The translations under genes and the position numbers were made by a program. Positions 1 through 7,663 of a stretch of 64,000 nucleotides of DNA are shown here, one piece after another. The notes below the pieces were generated by a model. It searched no databases. It worked only from the letters and a program-made list of their open reading frames with translations, and had not been told where the DNA came from. The stretch's first letter is position 1. Each line of letters opens with the position of its first letter. Source of the DNA: Dyella sp. GSA-30 (lineage in GTDB: Bacteria; Pseudomonadota; Gammaproteobacteria; Xanthomonadales; Rhodanobacteraceae); NCBI RefSeq assembly GCF_027924605.1, contig NZ_AP027042.1, positions 124,001 to 188,000 on the forward strand, in the 5' to 3' direction.

Positions 1-1
1 T

Positions 2-499
2 ACTCAATTGGAGCTCGATGCCATCGTCAACGCCGCCAATCCAGGCCTGCTTGGCGGCGGCGGCGTGGATGGCGCCATTCATCGCGCCGCCGGCCCTGCC
101 TTACTCGAAGCCTGTCGTCGTATCCCGGAAGTAGCGCCCGGCATTCGGTGCCCTACCGGCGAGGTGCGCATAACGCCGGGTTTCAACTTGCCGGCTCGCC
201 ATGTCATTCATGCCGTCGGCCCCATCTGGCAAGGCGGCGGCCAGGGCGAGGCGGATGCCCTGGCCAACTGTTATCGTCGGAGCATCGCACTGGCGCGCGA
301 AGTCGGCCTTACCTCGATCGCCTTCCCGGCGATCAGTTGCGGCGTCTACGGCTATCCACCCCACCGGGCGGCTCGGGTCGCGCTATCGGCGGTACACGAC
401 ACGAGCGACGAACCGCCGATCAGTGTCACCCTGTGCTGCTTCGACGCACGCATGGCAACCGTATGGCGTGCGGTCCAGGCCGACGCGCTTCAGTCCTGA
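2..499 (+). CDS. Macro domain protein (5'-truncated by window edge)
   Basis: Macro domains bind ADP-ribose, and the bacterial YmdB-like group removes acetyl or ADP-ribosyl groups. The visible frame enters already coding and runs to TGA at 497-499, so the start lies outside the window. The motif [20 protein letters not shown], in which the Asn of the NAAN segment and the glycine loop contact ADP-ribose, begins about 12 bases into the frame. The second binding loop follows as [12 protein letters not shown]. About 165 residues remain of a family that usually has 170-180, so little is missing. The 3' end overlaps the convergent batD stop by 10 bases. Family assignment is firm; the exact substrate cannot be told from sequence. 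Confidence 0.9.
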   Translation, partial: TQLELDAIVNAANPGLLGGGGVDGAIHRAAGPALLEACRRIPEVAPGIRCPTGEVRITPGFNLPARHVIHAVGPIWQGGGQGEADALANCYRRSIALAREVGLTSIAFPAISCGVYGYPPHRAARVALSAVHDTSDEPPISVTLCCFDARMATVWRAVQADALQS

Positions 500-2199
500 G
501 GGGATGGGCGCTTGTCATCGCCGTGCACGTCGAATGGGTAAAGCGAGGGCAAGCCATTCGTGGATGACGGAGGTGCCAACGTTTTCCAGACAAAGCCGCC
601 GCTGAAACAGGCTGCCAACCCCGCTGCGGAACCCGTCGTTCCATGGGCTGCATAGCGACGCCGCTGGAGCGCGGCAATCGCTTCACGCTGTTCTGCCGAG
701 CCCAGTTCGTCAGCCAGGTCGCCAAGGTTCTGCAATGCAGGACGCTCGGCCTTGGCCCAGGCCATCAGGGCATGCGCCTGTTTCGTGGCATCGCCGCCCT
801 GGGCTGTGGCGATAAACGCCGCGCGAAGCTGACGCGGCGTGGCAAGCGCCTTGTTTGTCCGAGTACCCGCCTCAGAAGCGACAGCGCGACGGCGCAACCA
901 CCAGACCAGCACGCTCAGCAGCCACAAGGCGAGACTCGCCAGCGCAATCCAACGCCAGGGCACGCCTGTCGCCGGAGAAGCCGTTTTATCGACAGCTACT
1001 GGAACCGGAGCAGTCGACCTCACCGATGACGCTGCCGCCGGCTGTCCCACCGCCGGCAACACCGTAAAGCGCCGCTCCGGCAACCGAGCGACTTCGGGCT
1101 GGCCGGTAATCACGTTCCACCAATGAACGGTAATTTCCGGGATCACCAGCGTGCCGGGCCGACTGGGGATAATCGCGAAGCTCTGCTGACGGCGGCCTAC
1201 CAGCGACGTGCCATCGGAACGGGTGCCATTGAGCGGCTTGTCCGGATAGACATTGGCGCCATCGATCGGCGGCAGGCTCGGTGCGGGGAGCGAGTCGTAC
1301 GAGGCACCCGTAGCCTGCAGCAACATGGTCAGATTGAGCGGCTGCCCGACATGCATGTCGCCGCCATCGGGAAGGCCTTCGGCAGTGAGCTTGAGATCGC
1401 GCACCGGAAGCCAGGTCTGCTTGTCGGCATTGGCCGGAACGCCCTGCACGTTCACCGTCACCGACGGAGTCGATGCAGCGACCGGCTGCGAATTGGGAAA
1501 GAAGGTATCCGGATCGTTCATGTCGACCGACTCACCCTGAAACTGCACAGGCGGTATCACCAACTTGCCGGCACGCTGCGGTACCAGCGCATAACGCCGT
1601 TCGATCACGTGATAGTGCCGCCCGCCCTGGTCGGTCTCGTAATTGAGATCGTTGCCCAGGCGCTGAAAACTTGCTCCATCGGCCTGCGGGTCGTCCAGTG
1701 CGCCCGCACTCAGGCTCGTAGCGAAGTAAAGGCGAAGCACATACTGCAACTGTTGCCCGACATAGCCTTTGGCCGGCTCGACGGATGCTTCCAGATAGAC
1801 GTTTTTACGGTTATTGGGAGCCGCTACCGGATCGGGCTCATCGACCTCGAGCGAGATCGGAGAGGTGAACAGGCCACCGACACGCAACGCGGGAATCGTC
1901 AGATCACCCGCATGTTTTGGCTTCAGAACCAGGCCGATCATCAGCGCCGCCTCCGGATGACCGTTGACAACGGTCAGGCTGGCATGCGCTGAGGAGTTCA
2001 CTACATCGAAGTCCGGCGCCAGTTCGGCCATATCGACCGGCTGCGGCGTGATAGCGCCCTGGATGCGTATGTTGAGCGTAACGATCTCACCCAGCTGTAC
2101 GCGGTCGCGGTCCAGCGTGGCCTGTATCGATGCCCATGCCGGCAGGGACAGCACCAGCAAGAACAGGCCGGACAACCAGGTGCGAAGCGTCCTTTTCAC
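490..2199 (-). CDS. batD: BatD (oxygen-tolerance/aerotolerance protein)
   Basis: BatD is a periplasmic, membrane-anchored protein of Bat systems, which have been linked to aerotolerance and envelope stress; its molecular function is unknown. The 569-residue product starts with a signal peptide of about 24 residues ([20 protein letters not shown]). A long beta-rich periplasmic region follows, and one membrane helix ([18 protein letters not shown]) sits near residue 430 before a cytoplasmic tail. The start overlaps the batB stop by four bases, so translation is probably coupled. It is the last gene of the moxR-bat operon and its end overlaps the macro-domain gene by 10 bases. Identification rests on overall architecture and operon position. 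Confidence 0.85.
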   Translation of the reverse strand: MKRTLRTWLSGLFLLVLSLPAWASIQATLDRDRVQLGEIVTLNIRIQGAITPQPVDMAELAPDFDVVNSSAHASLTVVNGHPEAALMIGLVLKPKHAGDLTIPALRVGGLFTSPISLEVDEPDPVAAPNNRKNVYLEASVEPAKGYVGQQLQYVLRLYFATSLSAGALDDPQADGASFQRLGNDLNYETDQGGRHYHVIERRYALVPQRAGKLVIPPVQFQGESVDMNDPDTFFPNSQPVAASTPSVTVNVQGVPANADKQTWLPVRDLKLTAEGLPDGGDMHVGQPLNLTMLLQATGASYDSLPAPSLPPIDGANVYPDKPLNGTRSDGTSLVGRRQQSFAIIPSRPGTLVIPEITVHWWNVITGQPEVARLPERRFTVLPAVGQPAAASSVRSTAPVPVAVDKTASPATGVPWRWIALASLALWLLSVLVWWLRRRAVASEAGTRTNKALATPRQLRAAFIATAQGGDATKQAHALMAWAKAERPALQNLGDLADELGSAEQREAIAALQRRRYAAHGTTGSAAGLAACFSGGFVWKTLAPPSSTNGLPSLYPFDVHGDDKRPSPQD

Positions 2200-4097
2200 T
2201 GTTGCTCATCCTCCGTGGAGGCGCCGTGGCGCTCCCGATACTCCAGTTCGAACTTGCGCCGCAGCAGCGCACCGGGATCATCCGGTACGCGTTGCATCGC
2301 ACGGCGCAGGTCGGCCGGCATTTTCGCTTGCGGATCGTCGTCGGCAACCGCACCCAAATCGTGGCTCTTCGGTGCATCGGGCTGATGCTCGCCCTTGTCT
2401 TGCAGGCTCTTGTCCATCTGTTGCTTCAAGGCCTGGCGCGCCTGTTCTTCGCGCGCCTGTTGCTCGGCTTTTTCCTTTGCCGTCTCCGGCTTGGTTTCGC
2501 CTTGGCCGGCCGTGTTCTGCTCGGGCTTGTCCTTGGGCTGGTCCTTACCCGAGGTACCGCCGTGTTCGGCATCCTGTCCCTGATCTTGTTGCGACTCACC
2601 CTGCTGCTGTTTCTGCTTCGACTCGGAGGACTTGTCGTCGCCCTTCGATGACGATGGCTGTTCCTGGTTCTTGTTGTCGCCCGCCGCGGACTTGCTCGAC
2701 TTGTCCTTGTCCGGTTGCTGCTGATTCTGCGGTGGCTGTTTGCGCAACCATGCCTCGACCGCATCACGGTTGGCCTTGGCGTCCGCATGCGAGGCATCGA
2801 GCTTGAGAGCGCGATCGTAGGCTTCGATCGCGTCCTGATATTTTCCGTTGCGCGCGAGCGCATTGCCCAGGTTGTACTGGCCGTCGGCACCGGACGCGTC
2901 TTTCCAGGCATCGGCCGCTGCAGCGTAGTCGCCATCTCGATAGGCGGCCGCACCGCGCCACGCAGGATCCTTTGCGACCTGCCGTGCCTGCTTCGCCTGG
3001 CCCTGCTGCAAGGCCTGCGCAGCCTGCTGATCCGGACGGCGCCAAAGATCGTCCCAGCCGTGCGCTTGTGCCTTGCCCGGCAGCAGCGGCACGCAAAGCA
3101 AAGGCAGCACCATCAGCCAGCCCCGGCGGAACAACAAGGCGGCGATCGGCAGCAGCAGCAAGAGCAGCCACGGACCCCGGTCCTGCCACGTATCGCCGGA
3201 AAGACCATCGGCAAGGATCGGCGCACGATCCACCTTGAGCTCGTCGCTCAATGCACGGACATCCGCCTCGCCGTCGCTCATGACGATATAGCGTCCACCG
3301 CCGGCCGCGGCCAGCGCGCCGAGCTGCGCGTCGTCGCGCTTGGCCATATCCATGTTGCCCTGCGCATCGCGCACGAAGCCGCCTTCGGCCTGTTCCATGG
3401 GGCCGCCTTGCGGCGTGCCGACGCCCAGCACCGATACATCGACGCCTGCATTGTGCGCACGGCGGGCGGCAGCCAGTGCCGATGCATCGGCCTGGTCGGT
3501 CATCAGCACGAGCGAGCCACCTCTGACCTTCGCCTGCTGGATCATCTCCACCGCTCGATCGATCGCCTGAGCGGCGTTATTGCCGTCGACGGGCATCGTG
3601 TCGGGGGACAGTGCGGCGAGCAGGTCGGTCAAGCTGTGCTCATCGGTAGTCAGCGGCGCAACGGTGAAGGCTTCGCCGGCGTATGCGACCAGTCCGTTCA
3701 GGCCCTGCCGGTTTGCGTTCAGCAGATCCTGCGCCTTGTAACGCGCGCGTTCGAGCCGGCTCGGCGTGACGTCGCGCACCAGCATGTGCTGCGACAGGGA
3801 AATCGCCACGACCTGTGCGGCACGATTGGCAAACAGGGGCTCGGCCGTGCGGTTCCAGGTCGGGCCGGCCATCGCCAGCATGCATAGACTCCACGCCGCG
3901 GCGCCAAGGCCGATCGGCAACGTGCGACGGCTTGCCTGTCCACTCAGGAGATGCGGCAGCAATTGGGGATCGGCCAGTCGCGAGAGTGCCTGCCGTGCAG
4001 GGTCGCGCAGGGCAAACGGCACGAACAACGGCAACGCAAGCAGGCCCAGCAGCCACAGCGGCTGAAGAAAATGAAACTGTCGCAGCGCTTCCATCAT
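2196..4097 (-). CDS. batB: BatB/BatC fusion: von Willebrand A domain plus TPR
   Basis: The 633-residue protein joins a BatB-like von Willebrand factor A domain to a BatC-like TPR segment. Two N-terminal membrane helices (about 13-30 and 61-78) precede the VWA domain (about 95-265); another hydrophobic stretch lies near 310-340. TPR units (AYRDGDYAAAADAWKDASG, then GNALARNGKYQDAIEAYDRA) occupy about 390-465. The C-terminal 160 residues are low-complexity Lys/Gln/Asp/Glu. The metal site, normally DxSxS, reads SLSQH at residues 100-104, so the first Asp and last Ser are missing. BatA keeps the motif, and metal-dependent ligand binding by BatB is therefore doubtful. The start shares an ATGA overlap with batA. 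Confidence 0.88.
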   Translation of the reverse strand: MMEALRQFHFLQPLWLLGLLALPLFVPFALRDPARQALSRLADPQLLPHLLSGQASRRTLPIGLGAAAWSLCMLAMAGPTWNRTAEPLFANRAAQVVAISLSQHMLVRDVTPSRLERARYKAQDLLNANRQGLNGLVAYAGEAFTVAPLTTDEHSLTDLLAALSPDTMPVDGNNAAQAIDRAVEMIQQAKVRGGSLVLMTDQADASALAAARRAHNAGVDVSVLGVGTPQGGPMEQAEGGFVRDAQGNMDMAKRDDAQLGALAAAGGGRYIVMSDGEADVRALSDELKVDRAPILADGLSGDTWQDRGPWLLLLLLPIAALLFRRGWLMVLPLLCVPLLPGKAQAHGWDDLWRRPDQQAAQALQQGQAKQARQVAKDPAWRGAAAYRDGDYAAAADAWKDASGADGQYNLGNALARNGKYQDAIEAYDRALKLDASHADAKANRDAVEAWLRKQPPQNQQQPDKDKSSKSAAGDNKNQEQPSSSKGDDKSSESKQKQQQGESQQDQGQDAEHGGTSGKDQPKDKPEQNTAGQGETKPETAKEKAEQQAREEQARQALKQQMDKSLQDKGEHQPDAPKSHDLGAVADDDPQAKMPADLRRAMQRVPDDPGALLRRKFELEYRERHGASTEDEQQ

Positions 4098-5077
4098 GCC
4101 GACACCCTCGGTGGCGACAACAGCCGAGGCAGCACGGCGAGGATGCCCAGCAGCAGTGCGGCAAGCAACGGCCAGCGAAACCGTTCGTGGCGCGGTCGCA
4201 GACTCGGCCCCTGCTGCGGCATGGGTTCCAACGCATCGATCGTGCGGTAGGCATCGGTCAACGCGCGTGTGTCGGTCGCACGGAAATAGCGTCCCCCGGT
4301 TCCATCGGCAATGGAGCGCAACATGTCCTCGTCCAGATCGGCCGATGGATTGATCACGCGCGATCCGAAGAAATCCGGCACGCTCATCTGCGTCGCACCG
4401 ATGCCGATGGTGTAGACACGGACACCGACGGCCTTGGCCGCGCGCGCGGCTTCGACCGGCGCGATGCTGCCGGCGTTGTTTACGCCGTCGGTCAGCAGAA
4501 CCAGGACGCGAGCCTGCTCCGGCAACGCCGCGAGACGTTTCGTCGCTACGGCGATGGCATCGCCAATGGCCGTTTCGGTACCGGCAAGGCCGACACGCGC
4601 GCCTTCGAGTTGTGCGCGCACGGCATCGAGGTCGTAGGTCAGAGGCGTCACCAGGAATGCGTTGCTACCGAACAGCACAAGGCCCAGCTCATCACCACTG
4701 CGGCGGGAAATGAAATCGCCGGCGATCGCCTCGACCGCGCCGAAACGACTGACTGGCCGACCAGCGAGCCTCATGTCATCGGTACGCATGCTGCCGGAAA
4801 GATCCACAGCCAGCATCATGGCGCGCCCACTGTGCTGCTGCGCTTGCGGCGGACCGATCCATTGCGGTCGCATCGCGGCAGCCACCAGACAGATCCAGGC
4901 CAGTGCAAACAACACCATCCGGCCACGTTGCGGCAATTGCATGGACGTGCTGGCAAGTTGGAGACCCGGATAAGGCAGGCGCATCGCCTGACCAATGCCA
5001 GCCGCACGCAGTGCAAGCCGCAACAGCCACGGCAACGGCAGCACCAACGCAACCCATGGCCAGGCAAACTCAGACAT
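4094..5077 (-). CDS. batA: BatA, von Willebrand factor A domain membrane protein
   Basis: A membrane protein of 327 residues with N-terminal helices (about 8-25 and 54-68), a VWA domain (about 85-270) and a C-terminal helix (LLAALLLGILAVLPRLL). The metal-ion-dependent adhesion motif is intact: VDLSGSM places DxSxS at residues 92-96. ATG at 5077 was chosen because AAGGGAG lies six bases upstream; it overlaps the preceding DUF4381 stop by 8 bases. Longer in-frame starts lack a comparable ribosome-binding site. In Bat systems BatA is thought to work with BatB, BatD and the MoxR ATPase at the inner membrane. The partner specificity here is inferred from operon order. Confidence 0.88.
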   Translation of the reverse strand: MSEFAWPWVALVLPLPWLLRLALRAAGIGQAMRLPYPGLQLASTSMQLPQRGRMVLFALAWICLVAAAMRPQWIGPPQAQQHSGRAMMLAVDLSGSMRTDDMRLAGRPVSRFGAVEAIAGDFISRRSGDELGLVLFGSNAFLVTPLTYDLDAVRAQLEGARVGLAGTETAIGDAIAVATKRLAALPEQARVLVLLTDGVNNAGSIAPVEAARAAKAVGVRVYTIGIGATQMSVPDFFGSRVINPSADLDEDMLRSIADGTGGRYFRATDTRALTDAYRTIDALEPMPQQGPSLRPRHERFRWPLLAALLLGILAVLPRLLSPPRVSA

Positions 5078-5582
5078 GCCGCAGCTCCCTTCGCGCGCGG
5101 TCGACATCGCGCTTGCGCAACGCGCGCGCCAGCCATCGATGCATGGCGGCGGTGACGGCAGCCTCGTCCAGTGTCACGCCAGGGCGATACATCGCGGCAT
5201 CCAGGCTCATCAGCCGATCCAGCGTCGTGTCGTCGACCGCCACCTGCGCCAGCGCGGCACGCCAGGCAGCATCGCGTGCATGCACGCTATGAGCGTCGTA
5301 CAGGCGCACGGTCTGGCGCAGCAGGCGGTGCATGCCGGCGGCAAAGGCAGCCGCGTTACCCGCGTGGCGGATTGCAACGACATCGATCTGGGTCAGGATC
5401 TGCCGGTGACTCTTGTGTCGGCGGCTACTTCGACGCCACCACCAGATGCCCAGCAAAAGGATCAGCGCGACCAGCACAACCAGCCCCCACCAGCCAGGCG
5501 CAAGCGGCCACCAGGACGGCGACGGCGGCAGATGGATATCGCGAAGCTGCGGACCTTCCGGCGCCTGCTGCAACGTCATCAT
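5070..5582 (-). CDS. DUF4381 family single-pass membrane protein
   Basis: A protein of about 170 residues with one strong membrane helix (WWGLVVLVALILLLGIWWW, about residues 25-45), followed by a basic stretch and a helical cytoplasmic domain. This arrangement is typical of DUF4381 proteins, which sit between the DUF58 and BatA genes in MoxR-Bat operons; their function is unknown. ATG at 5582 overlaps the DUF58 stop as ATGA, and a second ATG follows at 5579. The stop in turn overlaps the batA start. Both overlaps indicate translational coupling within the operon. A role as a membrane adaptor for the VWA proteins is inference only. Confidence 0.8.
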   Translation of the reverse strand: MMTLQQAPEGPQLRDIHLPPSPSWWPLAPGWWGLVVLVALILLLGIWWWRRSSRRHKSHRQILTQIDVVAIRHAGNAAAFAAGMHRLLRQTVRLYDAHSVHARDAAWRAALAQVAVDDTTLDRLMSLDAAMYRPGVTLDEAAVTAAMHRWLARALRKRDVDRARRELRHV

Positions 5583-6517
5583 GCAGCCCTCTTGCCCGGG
5601 CCCAGCAAGGCAACGACAGCATCGAAGGGATCGGCCGTCGTATCCACCGTGCGACAACGCAGACCGAGCGTACGAGCCAGCTGGCTCAGACGCGCCTGCC
5701 CCAGGCCAAGTTTGTTCTGAAATTCGCGTTGCTGCCGTTCGGCTTCGAGCACCACTTCGATGCGCTTGCCGTCGTACTCCAGCGGATAGCGCCCGGTGGG
5801 CGCCAGCGTCGACTCGAGCGGATCGGCAACGACCAGCATGCCGACTTCGGCGTAGCGAGCCAGATCGAGCAGGCGTCCTCGTAGCTCCACATCACCGTGC
5901 CAGCCGTCGCTGATAATCAACACACGGCTTGCGCCATGACTCAATCGACGTGCGCGCACTAACGCATCGGTCAACGATTCTTCGCCCGTCCCTGTGGCGC
6001 CACGCCGATCCCACTCGGCCAAGGCACCACAGACCGCCAAAGCGCCACGCGGGCCGCCCTGCGGCCTCAGCATCTGCTCGCCCCGACCGAAGCTTATCGC
6101 TCCCACGCGGTCGCCACCGCGTATTGCATACCACGCAGCCAAGGCGGCGGCGCGCGCCGCCTGTACCGACTTAAAGCGCACGCGCGTGCCGAAATGCATG
6201 CAGGCATTGTTGTCGATCAGGATCAACAACCGCCCCTCGCGCTCTTCCTGAAAAAGCTTGGTATGCAGCTTGCCGCTGCGCGCAGTCAGTCGCCAGTCGA
6301 GCCGGCGCACGTCGTCGCCGGGTTGATAGATACGCGACTCGGCGTAGTCCATGCCGCGTCCATGCAGACGGCTCGATTGCTGACCCGATCGCGACGTGCG
6401 CGTTTCCTGCCTCGGCACGGCGAGCTTGGCGACGCGCGCGCGCATCGCGATCAGTTCGGCCAACGACACGCTGACGCGTCCATCGCCATCGATGCGTTGC
6501 GACACCACGGCACTCAC
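5579..6517 (-). CDS. DUF58 domain protein of MoxR-Bat operon
   Basis: DUF58 proteins are cytoplasmic relatives of VWA domains and are nearly always encoded directly after a MoxR ATPase. The 312-residue frame contains the characteristic segment GRGMDYAESRIYQPGDDVRR followed by LDWRLTARSGKLHTKLFQEE, and a VWA-like core (LLILIDNNACMHFG). Start choice: GTG at 6517 forms a GTGA overlap with the moxR stop. The frame extends further upstream, but that part lies inside moxR and reads as an Arg-rich shadow. The stop overlaps the DUF4381 gene. The assumed role is to link the MoxR chaperone-like ATPase to the Bat VWA proteins. This is known for the family only in outline. Confidence 0.86.
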   Translation of the reverse strand: MSAVVSQRIDGDGRVSVSLAELIAMRARVAKLAVPRQETRTSRSGQQSSRLHGRGMDYAESRIYQPGDDVRRLDWRLTARSGKLHTKLFQEEREGRLLILIDNNACMHFGTRVRFKSVQAARAAALAAWYAIRGGDRVGAISFGRGEQMLRPQGGPRGALAVCGALAEWDRRGATGTGEESLTDALVRARRLSHGASRVLIISDGWHGDVELRGRLLDLARYAEVGMLVVADPLESTLAPTGRYPLEYDGKRIEVVLEAERQQREFQNKLGLGQARLSQLARTLGLRCRTVDTTADPFDAVVALLGPGKRAA

Positions 6518-7509
6518 GGTAGTGGCACGAGATCCAGGAGGCGCGCGATCACCCGATCGCTGCGTATACCTTCGGCTTCGGCCTCGTAGCTCAGCAAGAT
6601 GCGATGTCGCAGTACTTCGTGCGCGATCGCATGCACGTCTTCGGGCAATACATAGTCGCGCCCGGCCAGCCAGGCACGGGCACGGGCGCACCGGTCCAGC
6701 GCAATGGTGGCGCGCGGGCTACCGCCCCACGCGATCCATCGCTTCAATTCGGGGCCATAGCGGCCGGCATCGCGCGACGCCAGCACCAGTTGCGTGATGT
6801 ATTCCTCGAGCGCCGGCGCCATATGCACAGCCAATACGGCATCGCGTGCAGCAAAGACGTCCGACTGACTGAGCGTAGCCACGCGCGCGGATTGCGGATG
6901 CAGGCTGCGCTGAGCCTGTTCACGCGCAAGCCGAAGAATGGCAAGTTCTGCTGCAGCGTCGGGATAGCCAATCGTCACGTGCATGACGAAGCGATCGAGC
7001 TGCGCCTCGGGCAAGGCGAACGTGCCCTCCTGCTCGATCGGATTCTGGGTCGCCATGACCATGAACAATTCGGGCAACCGCCAGGTGCTGCGACCGACCG
7101 TGATCTGCCGCTCGGCCATCGCTTCCAGCAAGGCGGACTGCACCTTGGCCGGCGCACGATTGATTTCATCGGCCAGCACGATGTTGTGAAAGAGCGGGCC
7201 CCGCTCGAACTCGAAGCTGCCCGCCTGCGGACGAAAAATGTCCGTGCCAGTGAGATCGGCCGGCAGCAGATCCGGCGTGAATTGCACGCGGTGAAAATCC
7301 GCATCAATAAAGCCGGCCAGCGCCTTCACCGCCGTGGTTTTTGCCAGCCCGGGCGCGCCTTCGACCAGTAAATGCCCGTCCGCCAGCAGGGCCACCAGCA
7401 GGCATTCGATCAGATGCGGCTGCCCGATGATGCTCTGCTGCAACTCGTCGCGAAGCTGGGCAAACGCTTGTTGCAATTGGGAAACCGGGCGAACTTGCGG
7501 CATATCCAT
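6514..7509 (-). CDS. moxR: MoxR family AAA+ ATPase
   Basis: MoxR ATPases are chaperone-like AAA+ proteins that mature partner complexes, often ones containing VWA domains. The Walker A motif GAPGLAKTT lies at about 51-59, the Walker B region reads VLADEINRAPAK and sensor 1 lies around MVMATQNPIEQEG. Length is 331 residues from ATG 7509, which has GGAA seven bases upstream. Alternative starts are ATG 7515 and GTG 7548, the latter without a visible ribosome-binding site. It heads a six-gene minus-strand operon (moxR, DUF58, DUF4381, batA, batB, batD) in which every junction overlaps. No promoter was confidently assigned in the 154-base gap after pilQ. Confidence 0.93.
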   Translation of the reverse strand: MDMPQVRPVSQLQQAFAQLRDELQQSIIGQPHLIECLLVALLADGHLLVEGAPGLAKTTAVKALAGFIDADFHRVQFTPDLLPADLTGTDIFRPQAGSFEFERGPLFHNIVLADEINRAPAKVQSALLEAMAERQITVGRSTWRLPELFMVMATQNPIEQEGTFALPEAQLDRFVMHVTIGYPDAAAELAILRLAREQAQRSLHPQSARVATLSQSDVFAARDAVLAVHMAPALEEYITQLVLASRDAGRYGPELKRWIAWGGSPRATIALDRCARARAWLAGRDYVLPEDVHAIAHEVLRHRILLSYEAEAEGIRSDRVIARLLDLVPLP

Positions 7510-7611
7510 CAGCATTTTCCGATACGTTTTGTGCGGTATTGAGACCACACCATATTTAGGAAGTTTAGCGCTGTATGCCGTAGGTCATGGCCAGGCACCT
7601 TGGCGACAACG

Positions 7612-7638
7612 AAAAAGGCGGCCAACGGCCGCCTTTTT
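7612..7638 (-). terminator. Intrinsic terminator after pilQ
   Basis: A perfect 12-bp stem with a three-base loop lies 25 bases beyond the pilQ stop. The stem core is GGCGGCC/GGCCGCC. The outer A:T pairs give a run of five U on the minus strand, so it fits the end of the pilMNOPQ transcript. The symmetric A and T flanks would also allow function on the plus strand, but no plus-strand gene ends here. Confidence 0.85.
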
Positions 7639-7663
7639 CAACTTGATTAGCGTAGACAGCGCG

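Noticed and set aside
3815-5155. 446-codon plus-strand open frame opposite batA/batB
   Set aside because: Spans two genes of the opposite strand and reads as Arg/Gln/His-rich sequence without domains.
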